Positions 1 through 6,706 of a stretch of DNA of 14,945 nt are shown here, piece by piece. The stretch spans positions 1 through 14,945 of the forward strand of contig JAFARH010000246.1 in the NCBI GenBank assembly GCA_019245555.1, in the 5' to 3' direction. Position 1 is the stretch's first letter, and each line of letters starts with the position of its first letter. The notes below the pieces were generated by a model. That model did not search any database, was not told where the DNA came from, and saw only the letters and a program-made list of their open reading frames with translations. The DNA is from Betaproteobacteria bacterium (GTDB lineage Bacteria; Pseudomonadota; Gammaproteobacteria; Burkholderiales; SG8-39). The position numbers were made by a program, and so were the translations under genes.

Positions 1-929
1 ACGACCGCCCTCGCCCACTTCTCGCCTTCGGCGGCGACGAAGCGCGAGGCTTCGTCCAGCGTCTGCGGCCTGGGCACGAGTCCCATTTTCTCGATGCGCT
101 CGCTCATCTCGCGCTCGCTGACCGCGGCCACGATCGACGCATTCAGTCTCTGCAGCGCTTCGCGCGGCGTCCCCGCGGTGGTAAAGAAACCGTACCAGCC
201 GGTCGCCTCGAAGCCGGGCACCCCGGATTCGGCGATGGTTGGCAGATCGGGCAGCGACGCAATGCGGTGCGACGCGCTCGTCGCCAGCATCTTGATGCGC
301 CCGCTCTGCACGAATTGCGCGAGCGGGCCATAGGCATTGAACGTAAGGTGCACGCTCCCCGCGACCATATCCGGCGCTATCTGCTGGATGCCCTTGTATG
401 GCACATGCGTCATCTGCAGGCCGGCGGCGAGTGTGAAGAGGACGGCGGCGAGATGCGTGCCGCTGCCGACGCCGACCGACGCATAGTTCAGCTCGCCCGG
501 CTTGGCCTTCGCATACTTGATCAGCTCGGCCATCGAGTTCACCGGCAACGTGCCGCTCGCATAGACGATGTAAGGGCCCCACGCGGCAAGACCGAGCGCT
601 GCCAGGTCCTTCAGGGGATCGTAGGAAAGCTGCTTGTAGAGCTTGCCGTTGATCGCGACCGCCGGTGTACCAAAGACGAGCGTGTACCCGTCGGCGGGCG
701 CTTTCGCTGTCGCTTCCATCGCCAGGTTGCCACCCGCGCCCGGTTTGGGCTCGATGATGATGGGCTGGCCGAGCGTGGTGCGCATCTTGTCCGCCACGGT
801 GCGCGCAAGGACATCGGCCTGACCGCCCGACGAGAACGTCAGCAGCAGCCTGATGGGCTTGTTCGGGTACGACTGCGCGAGCGCGGTGCTCGCGAGTACC
901 GCTAGAAGAGCAGCGAGCGCGCCTCTCAG
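1..929 (-). CDS. TctC/Bug-family tripartite tricarboxylate transporter substrate-binding protein (3' end cut by window)
   Basis: Periplasmic solute-binding receptor of the Bug family, which captures carboxylates or related small molecules, often for a TctAB-type membrane transporter. The minus-strand reading frame is uninterrupted from 929 to the window edge (about 309 codons). It begins with a lipophilic signal peptide ending ALA-QS, then SYPNKPIRLLLTFSSGG, LGQPIIIEPKPGAGG and APADGYTLVFG, the usual N-terminal Bug signatures. Near the end are LPTIAESGVPGFEATGWYG and GTPREALQRLN, also typical. Bug proteins are about 320-330 residues, so probably only 10-20 C-terminal residues are missing. No ATG, GTG or TTG lies in frame before the signal peptide. 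The most sensible start is CTG at 929-927, overlapping the TGA of the upstream VOC gene (CTGA) and giving M-RGALAALLAVL. No TctA or TctB gene is visible. The ligand is unknown. Family call is confident; start is inferred. Confidence 0.9.
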   Translation of the reverse strand, partial: MRGALAALLAVLASTALAQSYPNKPIRLLLTFSSGGQADVLARTVADKMRTTLGQPIIIEPKPGAGGNLAMEATAKAPADGYTLVFGTPAVAINGKLYKQLSYDPLKDLAALGLAAWGPYIVYASGTLPVNSMAELIKYAKAKPGELNYASVGVGSGTHLAAVLFTLAAGLQMTHVPYKGIQQIAPDMVAGSVHLTFNAYGPLAQFVQSGRIKMLATSASHRIASLPDLPTIAESGVPGFEATGWYGFFTTAGTPREALQRLNASIVAAVSEREMSERIEKMGLVPRPQTLDEASRFVAAEGEKWARAV

Positions 930-1531
930 GCGTTGACGATGGTGCTGTCCGCCGGCATCGCCGGGATATCGTCGACCGCTTTCGGCAACGGTCCGTACTT
1001 GCGGCGCTTGAGCTCGTTCCAGCGCATCAGCTCCTTCGTCGCGTCTTTCTCGAGCTTCGGCCAGGTCTCCTTGGTCTCCGTTCGCACCGCCATCTCCAGG
1101 CGATGTCCATCCGGATCCATGAAGTAGATCGACTGGCACAGGCCGTGGTCCTTGGGACCGAGCACCTGGACGCCGTGCGCTTCCAGACGGGCCTTGCCGT
1201 CGAGGAGCGCCTTCATGTCGGCGACCTCGAAGGCGATGTGCTTCACCCACCACGGCGTCGGGTCCGCGCTGTCGTCGCCGCCGCCGGGCACGTCGAAGAA
1301 GGCGAGATAGCTGCCGTCGCCGAGCTCGAAAAAGATGTGGATCGAGTCGGCTTCCTCGCCGACCACTTTGCGCGCCGGCTGGCCCGGCTCGTTGAGCGGC
1401 CAGGTCGGCTTGTTGTTCTCCGGCGGCATCAGCCCGGCCACGTATTTCAGGCCGATAACGTTCGTGTAGAAGTCGACGGTGCGCTGCGCGTCCTTGCAGC
1501 GGTATGCGATGTGGTGCAGGCGTCCGAACAT
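926..1531 (-). CDS. VOC-family (glyoxalase/extradiol dioxygenase fold) enzyme
   Basis: Vicinal-oxygen-chelate protein of 201 residues, likely a cytoplasmic metal-dependent dioxygenase, lyase or isomerase of unknown substrate. The N-terminal module starts HHIAYRCKDAQRTVDFYTNVIGL (read as HHIAYRC then a DFYTNVIGL helix), the second starts WWVKHIAFEV, and the fold ends FMDPDGHRLEM. Likely metal ligands are His7, His98 and Glu146 in this numbering. The last 50 residues are a charged extension beyond the fold. I chose the ATG at 1531 because a strong GGAGG (minus strand, 1540-1536) sits five bases before it; a longer reading from 1570 adds 13 residues without such a site. The gene is first in a two-gene unit: its TGA overlaps the proposed start of the TctC-like gene, so enzyme and binding protein may serve the same compound. 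That link is inference. It diverges from the BON gene across 68 bp. Confidence 0.88.
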   Translation of the reverse strand: MFGRLHHIAYRCKDAQRTVDFYTNVIGLKYVAGLMPPENNKPTWPLNEPGQPARKVVGEEADSIHIFFELGDGSYLAFFDVPGGGDDSADPTPWWVKHIAFEVADMKALLDGKARLEAHGVQVLGPKDHGLCQSIYFMDPDGHRLEMAVRTETKETWPKLEKDATKELMRWNELKRRKYGPLPKAVDDIPAMPADSTIVNA

Positions 1532-1535
1532 GAAG

Positions 1536-1540
1536 CCTCC
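1536..1540 (-). promoter_or_regulatory. Shine-Dalgarno site fixing the VOC start
   Basis: The plus strand reads CCTCC, i.e. GGAGG on the minus strand, inside AAGGAGGCTTC directly before ATG at 1531. It is the clearest ribosome binding site in the window. It decides the start in favour of Met14 of the longest reading. Confidence 0.8.
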
Positions 1541-1599
1541 TTGCTTAGGTGCGATGGTAGCAAACGACATGCGGGAACGGCGTTTGCCTCTCCCCGATC

Positions 1600-1881
1600 A
1601 TGAGACTTCTGCTCTTTGGCGCGGTGCTCGCGGTGGCGGCCTACGTACTGCGTGACCAGGCCCGCCGTGAATCGGTGCCCGACGACGTGCTGATCACGCG
1701 GGTGCGGCTGAAACTGGACCGGCTCCTGGCGCAGCCGGGGTCGGTCAACATCGAAGTGCATGAAGGCACGGTCAGCCTGACCGGACCGGCCGCCGAGCGC
1801 GAGGTGCGCAAGGTCATCCGGGCGCTCCGCGCGCTGCCGGGTGTCCGTGGCCTGAACTGCAGATTGACCGCGCACGCGTAG
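1600..1881 (+). CDS. BON-domain protein with N-terminal membrane anchor
   Basis: Small protein of 93 residues. Residues about 3-16 (LLLFGAVLAVAAYV) form one hydrophobic segment, consistent with a membrane anchor or an uncleaved signal. Residues about 27-90 match a single BON domain: an amphipathic helix (DDVLITRVRLKLDRLL), then a beta pair with VNIEVHEGTVSLTGPA, then a helix REVRKVIRALRALPGV and a final strand. BON domains are known for binding phospholipid or envelope surfaces, as in OsmY and several periplasmic proteins. Only one domain is present here. The gene is 12 bases before the ArnT-like gene and on the same strand, so it is probably the first gene of the envelope operon. There is no clear Shine-Dalgarno site. 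Function beyond membrane association cannot be read from the sequence. Confidence 0.85.
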   Translation: MRLLLFGAVLAVAAYVLRDQARRESVPDDVLITRVRLKLDRLLAQPGSVNIEVHEGTVSLTGPAAEREVRKVIRALRALPGVRGLNCRLTAHA

Positions 1882-1893
1882 AATCCGCGCCGC

Positions 1894-3429
1894 ATGAGGG
1901 AAGGTGCGGCGCGGTGGCTGACGGTGGCAGCGGTACTGGCGAGCTTCTTCTGGATGCTCGGCACGGCGCCCCTTTTCGATGTCGACGAAGGCGCCTTCAG
2001 CCAGGCCACGCTCGAGATGTTCCAGCGCGGCGACTTCCTCTCGACCTACCTTAACGGTCAGCCGCGCTACGACAAGCCGATCCTCGTCTACTGGCTCCAG
2101 GCGCTCGCGGTCGCGGCCCTAGGGCCCACTGAGTGGGCGTTCCGCCTGCCTTCCGCGCTCTGCGCGACGGCCTGGGCTTGGCTCACCTACCTCTTTACAC
2201 GCCGCCACTATGGCGTCGATCGCGGCCTCTTCGCCGCCGCGTTGCTCGCGACCTCGCTCGGTGTCTACATCATCGGCCGCGCAGCCACCGCCGATGCACT
2301 CCTCAACATGCTCTTGGCAGCGTCCATGTTCGCCGCCTGGCTGCATCTCTCGACCGGCGAGCGCAAGTGGCTCTATGCGACGCACGCGGCCGTCGGCCTC
2401 GGCGTGCTTGCGAAGGGACCGATCGCCATCCTGATCCCGTTCGTCGTCACCTTCATCTTCTGCTGGCTACGACGCGATGTGCGTACCTGGTTTCGCGCCG
2501 TGTTCGATTGGCGCGCCCTCCTTCTGCTTATCGCCATCGCAGCGCCGTGGTACGTAGTGATTCTGCTGAAGGAAGGCCGCGCCTTCATCGACGGCTTCAT
2601 CATGAAGCACAACGTCGGTCGGTTTTCCGGTCCAGTCTCGGGGCACACCGGCAGCCTCTTCTATTACGTCCCGGTGATCGTCCTCCTCACGGTGCCGTTC
2701 ACCGCGCTGCTTGTGCCCATCGCGCAGAAGGTCAAGACCATCTGGCGCGATGAGCTGCAGCTCTATCTCCTCGTCTGGTTCCTCTTCGTGTTCCTGTTCT
2801 TCTCCCTGTCCGGGACGAAGCTCCCGCATTACCTGCTTTACGGGTACACAGGGCTCGTCATCCTCATGGCGGTGTACGGCTTCGACATCAAGGCGGCGTT
2901 CTGGCCGATGGTGCCGGTGCTCGGCCTCTTCATCGCGCTCCTCGCCCTGCCCTACCTCGTGAACTACGGGATGTGGCATGTGGCGGACGCCTTCTATCGC
3001 GAAGTGCTCGCGGCCGCGCTCGAGCGCTTCGACACGTTCTATTTCGGTTTCTTTTCGGTGCTGGCCGCGCTCGTCATGTTTGCGATGCTCGAGCAAACAA
3101 CCCCGCTACCACGCAAGTTCGCCGTGTTCGGCCTTGCAGCCGTCGCGTCGCTCTCCACGCTCGTCGTGCCGACGATCGGCTTCGCCCAGCAGAGCTCGCT
3201 CAAGGAGGCAGCGATCCTCTGCCGCGAGCGGCACTTCGAGCCGATCCTATGGCACCTGAATGCGCCGAGCTTCAGCGTCTATCGCGGCGCGCCGACGGCG
3301 AGCCGCGATCCAAAGCCGGGGGACGTGGTCGTGACGCGATCGAATCGGCTGACCGAGCTGCCGAAGGGCCTCAGCTACGACCTGCTTTACTCGAAGCGCG
3401 GCATCGTGCTCGCGAGAATCCACACTTGA
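1894..3429 (+). CDS. ArnT/PMT-like lipid-linked glycosyltransferase (GT83-type)
   Basis: Polytopic inner-membrane glycosyltransferase of 511 residues, related to ArnT, which moves aminoarabinose from undecaprenyl phosphate to lipid A on the periplasmic face. Motifs in order: DVDEGAF at 29-35 in the first periplasmic loop (the acidic catalytic loop of GT-C enzymes), RYDKPILVYWL at about 58-68, an AKGPIA motif near 174-179, and SGTKLPHYLLY near 306-316, corresponding to the conserved KLP loop of ArnT. Many hydrophobic helices lie between. The C-terminal part from about 420 is soluble and periplasmic in this family. Length is slightly below E. coli ArnT (about 550). The stop codon overlaps the start of the PAP2 gene (TTGA). 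With the downstream GtrB/ArnC-like enzyme it forms a donor-acceptor pair, but no arnA, arnB or arnD equivalent is present, so the sugar need not be aminoarabinose. Confidence 0.88.
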   Translation: MREGAARWLTVAAVLASFFWMLGTAPLFDVDEGAFSQATLEMFQRGDFLSTYLNGQPRYDKPILVYWLQALAVAALGPTEWAFRLPSALCATAWAWLTYLFTRRHYGVDRGLFAAALLATSLGVYIIGRAATADALLNMLLAASMFAAWLHLSTGERKWLYATHAAVGLGVLAKGPIAILIPFVVTFIFCWLRRDVRTWFRAVFDWRALLLLIAIAAPWYVVILLKEGRAFIDGFIMKHNVGRFSGPVSGHTGSLFYYVPVIVLLTVPFTALLVPIAQKVKTIWRDELQLYLLVWFLFVFLFFSLSGTKLPHYLLYGYTGLVILMAVYGFDIKAAFWPMVPVLGLFIALLALPYLVNYGMWHVADAFYREVLAAALERFDTFYFGFFSVLAALVMFAMLEQTTPLPRKFAVFGLAAVASLSTLVVPTIGFAQQSSLKEAAILCRERHFEPILWHLNAPSFSVYRGAPTASRDPKPGDVVVTRSNRLTELPKGLSYDLLYSKRGIVLARIHT

Positions 3430-4163
3430 AGCGCTGGCTCGTGCCGGCGGTCGCGGCGGCACTCTTCATCGCTGTCGCAGCGCTGGGCGCGAACGCGCCG
3501 CTATTCCTGGCGCTCAACAAGCTGGGCCCCGCGACGAGCGATTGGCTGTGGACGAACATCACCATGCTCGGCGATGGCATGGCGGCTTTTGCGCTCTGCC
3601 TCCCGCTTTGGCGTCGGCGCCCCGATCTCCTGTGGGCGCTCGCGTTCCTCGCCGTGCTGGGAACGCTGTGGGTGCACGGCATGAAGCCGCTCATGGACAT
3701 CGCGCGGCCCCCGGCGGTGCTCGGCGATCAGGTGCACGTCATCGGCCGGCTCTACAAAGCACACTCGTTCCCCTCGGGTCATGCGACCACCGCGTTCTCG
3801 CTCGCTGGACTTATCACGCTCGGCATTACGTCGCGCGCATGGATTACCGCATTGGTTGTGCTCGCGACGCTCGTGGCGCTCTCGCGCTCGGTGGTCGGCG
3901 TGCACTGGCCGCTCGACATACTGGCCGGTGCCTTCGGCGGCTGGCTCTGCGCGGTCGCTGCGCATTGGCTGGGAAACCGCACGCGCAGCTTCGGCGAACG
4001 GGAGTGGGTGCAATGGATCCTCGGTGCGCTGCTGGCAGCTTGCGCGGTGGCGATGACGCTCGGCTTCCCGGATGAGTACCCGCAGGCGGTCTATTTTCAG
4101 CGCGCCATCGGCATTTGCTGCCTTGTGGCTGCGGCGCTTAGACTGAGGCGTGCGAGCAGATAG
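3426..4163 (+). CDS. PAP2-family membrane phosphatase
   Basis: Integral-membrane phosphatase of 245 residues, probably acting on a lipid phosphate or diphosphate such as undecaprenyl diphosphate, phosphatidylglycerol phosphate or lipid A. The three PAP2 motifs are complete: K87-x6-R94-P95 (KPLMDIARP), SFPSGHA with Ser117-Gly-His119, and SRSVVGVHWPLD with Arg154, His160 and Asp164. Hydrophobic segments flank them. The start is TTG at 3426, overlapping the TGA of the ArnT-like gene. It gives MKRWLVPAVAAALFIAVAAL, a plausible N-terminus; longer readings in the same frame run inside the ArnT-like gene and are unlikely. The 3' end overlaps the next gene by 14 bases. In this operon it plausibly recycles the polyprenyl carrier or prepares a lipid acceptor; which substrate it uses is not visible. 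Confidence 0.9.
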   Translation: MKRWLVPAVAAALFIAVAALGANAPLFLALNKLGPATSDWLWTNITMLGDGMAAFALCLPLWRRRPDLLWALAFLAVLGTLWVHGMKPLMDIARPPAVLGDQVHVIGRLYKAHSFPSGHATTAFSLAGLITLGITSRAWITALVVLATLVALSRSVVGVHWPLDILAGAFGGWLCAVAAHWLGNRTRSFGEREWVQWILGALLAACAVAMTLGFPDEYPQAVYFQRAIGICCLVAAALRLRRASR

Positions 4164-5121
4164 CCCGCTCCAAGTATCGATCGTCATCCCCGTGTACAAC
4201 GAGGAGGCGAACATCGTTGATCTCGTCGAGCGCGTGGGCGTGGCGCTGAAGAAGTCGGGCAAGAGCTTCGAGCTCGTCTGCGTCGACGATGGCTCGCGCG
4301 ACGGCTCCGCGGCAGCGCTGGAACGCTTGACGGCCGAGCGGCCGTGGCTGAAGCCGCTCTACCTCATTCGCAACTACGGCCAGTCGGCCGCGCTGCAGGC
4401 GGGATTCGACGCCGCCCAGGGCGAGCTCATCGTCACGCTCGATGGCGACCTGCAGAACGATCCGGACGATGTGCCCGGGCTCCTGAAGATGATGGACCAG
4501 CATCCCGAGATCGACGTCATCTCGGGCTGGCGCAAGGACCGGCAGGATCGGGCGTTGTCGCGGAAGGTCCCCTCGGTCATAGCCAATCGCGTCATCTCCA
4601 AGGCGACCGGGGTCGAGCTGCACGACTACGGCTGCGCGCTGAAGGTCTATCGTGCCGATGTGATTCGAGGCCTGCGGCTTTATGGCGAGTTGCACCGATT
4701 CATCCCGGCGCTTGCCGCCGAAGTGGGCGCGAAGATCGTCGAGGTGCCGGTGCGCCACCACGCGCGCACGCGCGGCGAATCGAAATACGGCATCGATCGC
4801 ACGTTCCGCGTGCTGCTCGACCTCCTCTGGATCAAGTTCCTGATGCGCTTCCTGCACCGGCCGCTGCAGGCGTTCGGCGGCGTCGGGCTCGGCCTGGGAG
4901 CGATTGGCTTCGTAATCCTCGCCTGGCTCACGTTCGAGAAGCTCGCGCTGGGCAGAGACATCGGCGGCCGACCGCTCCTCCTCCTCGGCATGCTGCTCGC
5001 GCTGATCGGCGTCCAGCTCATCGCCACCGGTCTCATCGGCGAGCTCCTCACCCGCATCTACCACGAGCCCCAGGGCCGGCCGCAATACCTGCTGCGGCGC
5101 CAGCCCCGTAAGAGCCTCTGA
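4150..5121 (+). CDS. GtrB/ArnC-like polyprenyl-phosphate glycosyltransferase (GT2)
   Basis: GT2 enzyme of 323 residues, expected to load a sugar from a nucleotide donor onto undecaprenyl phosphate at the cytoplasmic membrane face, like ArnC, GtrB or DPM1. The GT-A domain has VSIVIPVYNEEANI at about 9-22, CVDDGSRDGS at 44-53 and the metal-binding TLDGDLQNDP at 96-105 (Asp98 and Asp100). HDYGCALKVYR near 158-168 and RGESKYG near 208-214 are typical of this subfamily. Two hydrophobic C-terminal segments (about 243-263 and 275-298) anchor it. The start is GTG at 4150, the first start after the in-frame TGA at 4144-4146; GAGG at 4145-4148 lies close upstream. It overlaps the PAP2 stop by 14 bases. 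The TGA stop overlaps the proposed CTG start of the next gene. The product would be the natural donor for the ArnT-like enzyme. Confidence 0.92.
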   Translation: MRADSPLQVSIVIPVYNEEANIVDLVERVGVALKKSGKSFELVCVDDGSRDGSAAALERLTAERPWLKPLYLIRNYGQSAALQAGFDAAQGELIVTLDGDLQNDPDDVPGLLKMMDQHPEIDVISGWRKDRQDRALSRKVPSVIANRVISKATGVELHDYGCALKVYRADVIRGLRLYGELHRFIPALAAEVGAKIVEVPVRHHARTRGESKYGIDRTFRVLLDLLWIKFLMRFLHRPLQAFGGVGLGLGAIGFVILAWLTFEKLALGRDIGGRPLLLLGMLLALIGVQLIATGLIGELLTRIYHEPQGRPQYLLRRQPRKSL

Positions 5122-6014
5122 AGACCGCGGCGCGCATCGCGCTAGGCGTCGTCCTCCTCGCCGCCGTCGTCTGGTATGTCGATCCGGCAAAGCTCGGCCG
5201 CGAGCTGGCAGCGATCGATGTACGCTGGTTTGCCGCGGCCGCAATCGCCTCCATCGTTTCCAACGTCTTTTCGGCCGCGCGTTGGGCGGCGATTGCGCGC
5301 GGGCTTGGTCTCACGGCGCCGCTCGCGCCGCTCGTGCGCATGTATTTCCGCGGCATGACGATGAACGTGCTCCTGCCCGGCGCGACGGTGTCGGGCGACC
5401 TGTTGCGCGCCTACCAGCTCGCCCAGCAGCAGGGCAATCCGCTGCTGCGATCGGGACTCTCGGTGCTCCTCGATCGGCTGAGCGGACTCTGGATCTTGTG
5501 CGCGGCGTCGCTCGCATCACTGCTCGGCGCACTAGCTCTGGGCATCGTCCCGGCGGGCAAAGAGATCTGGGCCTATATCGCGGGCCTGGTCGTCGCGCTA
5601 GCCATGCCCTGGATACCGCTGCCTGTCGAGCGCGTTGAGAACGCCCGGCGCCAGGCGCTGGAATCGGAAGGACCGATCCTGCGCTCCGTGTGGCTCTCGG
5701 TGCTGGTGCAGATCTTCTCCGCCATGGCCCTCTGGTTGGGCGCATTTGCAGCGGGGGTGAGCCTCTCGTACCCGGCGATGCTCGCCGCCGCGGCGCCGAT
5801 TTTCATCATGGGCGCCCTGCCGCTCGGCTGGGGCGGATTCGGCGCGCGAGAGCTAGGGGCGGTGGTGGTGCTGGGGGTGCTAGGCGTAGCGCCTGAGCAG
5901 GCAACGGTGACGGGTTTACTTTATGGCCTCTCGGCCGTACTGCAGGGACTGGGAGCGGCGCCGCTATTTGTCCTCAGGGAAGGCGGTGCGCCATCCCGTT
6001 CCGGAGGCGCATGA
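5118..6014 (+). CDS. LPG-synthase-TM / UPF0104-type membrane protein, apparent CTG start
   Basis: Polytopic membrane protein of 298 residues matching the transmembrane part of lysylphosphatidylglycerol synthase (AglD/UPF0104 family), often found beside polyprenyl-sugar transferases and thought to act in lipid translocation. Signatures: PGATVSGDLLRAY near 88-100, SVLLDRLSGLW near 115-125, and LPLGWGGFGARELGAV near 234-249. No soluble aminoacyl-transfer domain follows. The start is deduced. The frame has a TAA at 5109-5111, and no ATG, GTG or TTG until 5334, yet 5118-5333 encodes a classic family N-terminus, KTAARIALGVVLLAAVVWYV then DPAKLGREL. CTG at 5118, inside the CTGA overlap with the previous stop, is the best start; AAGAG at 5110-5114 may be a weak ribosome site. 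The 3' end overlaps the convergent methyltransferase by 41 bases. Confidence 0.87.
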   Translation: MKTAARIALGVVLLAAVVWYVDPAKLGRELAAIDVRWFAAAAIASIVSNVFSAARWAAIARGLGLTAPLAPLVRMYFRGMTMNVLLPGATVSGDLLRAYQLAQQQGNPLLRSGLSVLLDRLSGLWILCAASLASLLGALALGIVPAGKEIWAYIAGLVVALAMPWIPLPVERVENARRQALESEGPILRSVWLSVLVQIFSAMALWLGAFAAGVSLSYPAMLAAAAPIFIMGALPLGWGGFGARELGAVVVLGVLGVAPEQATVTGLLYGLSAVLQGLGAAPLFVLREGGAPSRSGGA

Positions 6015-6600
6015 CGCGCCAGAAGTAATTGATACGTGACAGTTCGGTGACTTCGTCGGCGCTCGAGACCATGTCGCGCAACTCGAAGTCGGCATGGAAG
6101 CCGATGGTGTCGGAGAAGCGCGCGAGGCCCTTCTCGAAGGCGGCGATCAGGCGGTTATCCGAGCGGACGTGGTTGACGATGAAGATGTCCCCGTCGGCAC
6201 GGCATACGCGGTGCAGCTCGTGCAGGAGCTTCTGCGGGTTCTCCACCACCGGAAGCACGTACATCGCGACGATCTTGTCGAAGCTTGCATCGGGGAACGT
6301 CATGTTCTCCGCATCCATCTCGAGCAGCGCCTCGACGTTCGGGAGGTGGCGGCGCTCCACGCGGCGGCGCGCCTTCTCCAGCATCTCGCGCGAAAGGTCG
6401 ATGCCGGTGATCTTCACGTCGCGGGGATAAAGCGGGAGCGAGAGGCCGGTGCCGACGCCGACCTCGAGCACGCGGTCGCCGGGGCGCAGCCCCAGTGCCT
6501 GCATCACCGCCTTGCGACCGGGCTGCAAGACCGGTCCGAACACGGCGTCATACACGGCCGCATAGCGGCGGTAAGCGGTTTTTACCGCCTCGATCTGCAT
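5974..6600 (-). CDS. pmtA: PmtA-like phospholipid N-methyltransferase (class I SAM)
   Basis: SAM-dependent methyltransferase of 208 residues resembling bacterial PmtA, which methylates phosphatidylethanolamine towards phosphatidylcholine. The N-terminus has the PmtA-like YAAVYDAVFGPVLQPGRKAV (about 13-32). Motif I is LEVGVGTGLS at 45-54, the ribose-binding Asp is in TGIDLSREML (Asp68), and DAENMTFPDASFD (96-108) precedes strand 4. I chose ATG at 6600 because this reading begins directly at the family N-terminus (MQIEAVKTAYRRY); the 51 extra residues obtained from 6753 look non-coding and cover the divergent promoter region. A UbiE-like quinone methyltransferase is the main alternative. It is transcribed towards the envelope operon and overlaps its last gene by 41 bases. 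A membrane-lipid role would fit that neighbourhood, but no shared pathway is shown. Confidence 0.85.
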   Translation of the reverse strand: MQIEAVKTAYRRYAAVYDAVFGPVLQPGRKAVMQALGLRPGDRVLEVGVGTGLSLPLYPRDVKITGIDLSREMLEKARRRVERRHLPNVEALLEMDAENMTFPDASFDKIVAMYVLPVVENPQKLLHELHRVCRADGDIFIVNHVRSDNRLIAAFEKGLARFSDTIGFHADFELRDMVSSADEVTELSRINYFWRVMRLRNGMAHRLP

Positions 6601-6631
6601 CGTGGGTCCGAAGACGAGTCCTTTTTTGGCA

Positions 6632-6646
6632 GCGGCATTATGCCGC
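6632..6646. promoter_or_regulatory. 15-bp perfect palindrome between divergent pmtA-like and GT4 genes; candidate operator
   Basis: GCGGCAT-T-ATGCCGC is a perfect 7+1+7 inverted repeat in the 106-bp divergent spacer. On the minus strand it contains CATAAT (6642-6637), a good match to a sigma-70 -10 box for the pmtA-like gene. A weak TGGCTT lies 17 bases upstream as a possible -35. An operator overlapping the -10 is an inference. No T-tract follows in either sense that would suit a terminator. Confidence 0.4.
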
Positions 6647-6706
6647 AGACCCCGCGAGCAAGCCACGCGCCCGGCACGCGGATTGCAAACCAGATGCGGG
6701 TCCCGG

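Noticed and set aside
267..905. Plus-strand frame of 212 residues
   Set aside because: It is antisense to the TctC-like gene, whose translation has clear family motifs; the plus frame is Arg/His/Asp-rich with no recognisable domain.
1532..1570. Longer start for the VOC gene
   Set aside because: The extra 13 residues lack a ribosome site, whereas ATG 1531 has GGAGG at ideal spacing and begins at the fold.
2973..3425. N-terminal extension of the PAP2 frame
   Set aside because: The extension is an Arg-rich shadow inside the ArnT-like gene; the PAP2 fold and membrane N-terminus begin at TTG 3426.
4138..5244. Minus-strand frame of 368 residues
   Set aside because: Antisense to the GT2 gene; composition is Arg/Glu/Asp/His-rich as expected from the complement of GC-rich coding DNA.
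6620..6646. T-run next to the palindrome as an intrinsic terminator
   Set aside because: The T-run precedes the palindrome on the plus strand and becomes an A-run after it on the minus strand, so neither orientation gives hairpin plus U-tract.
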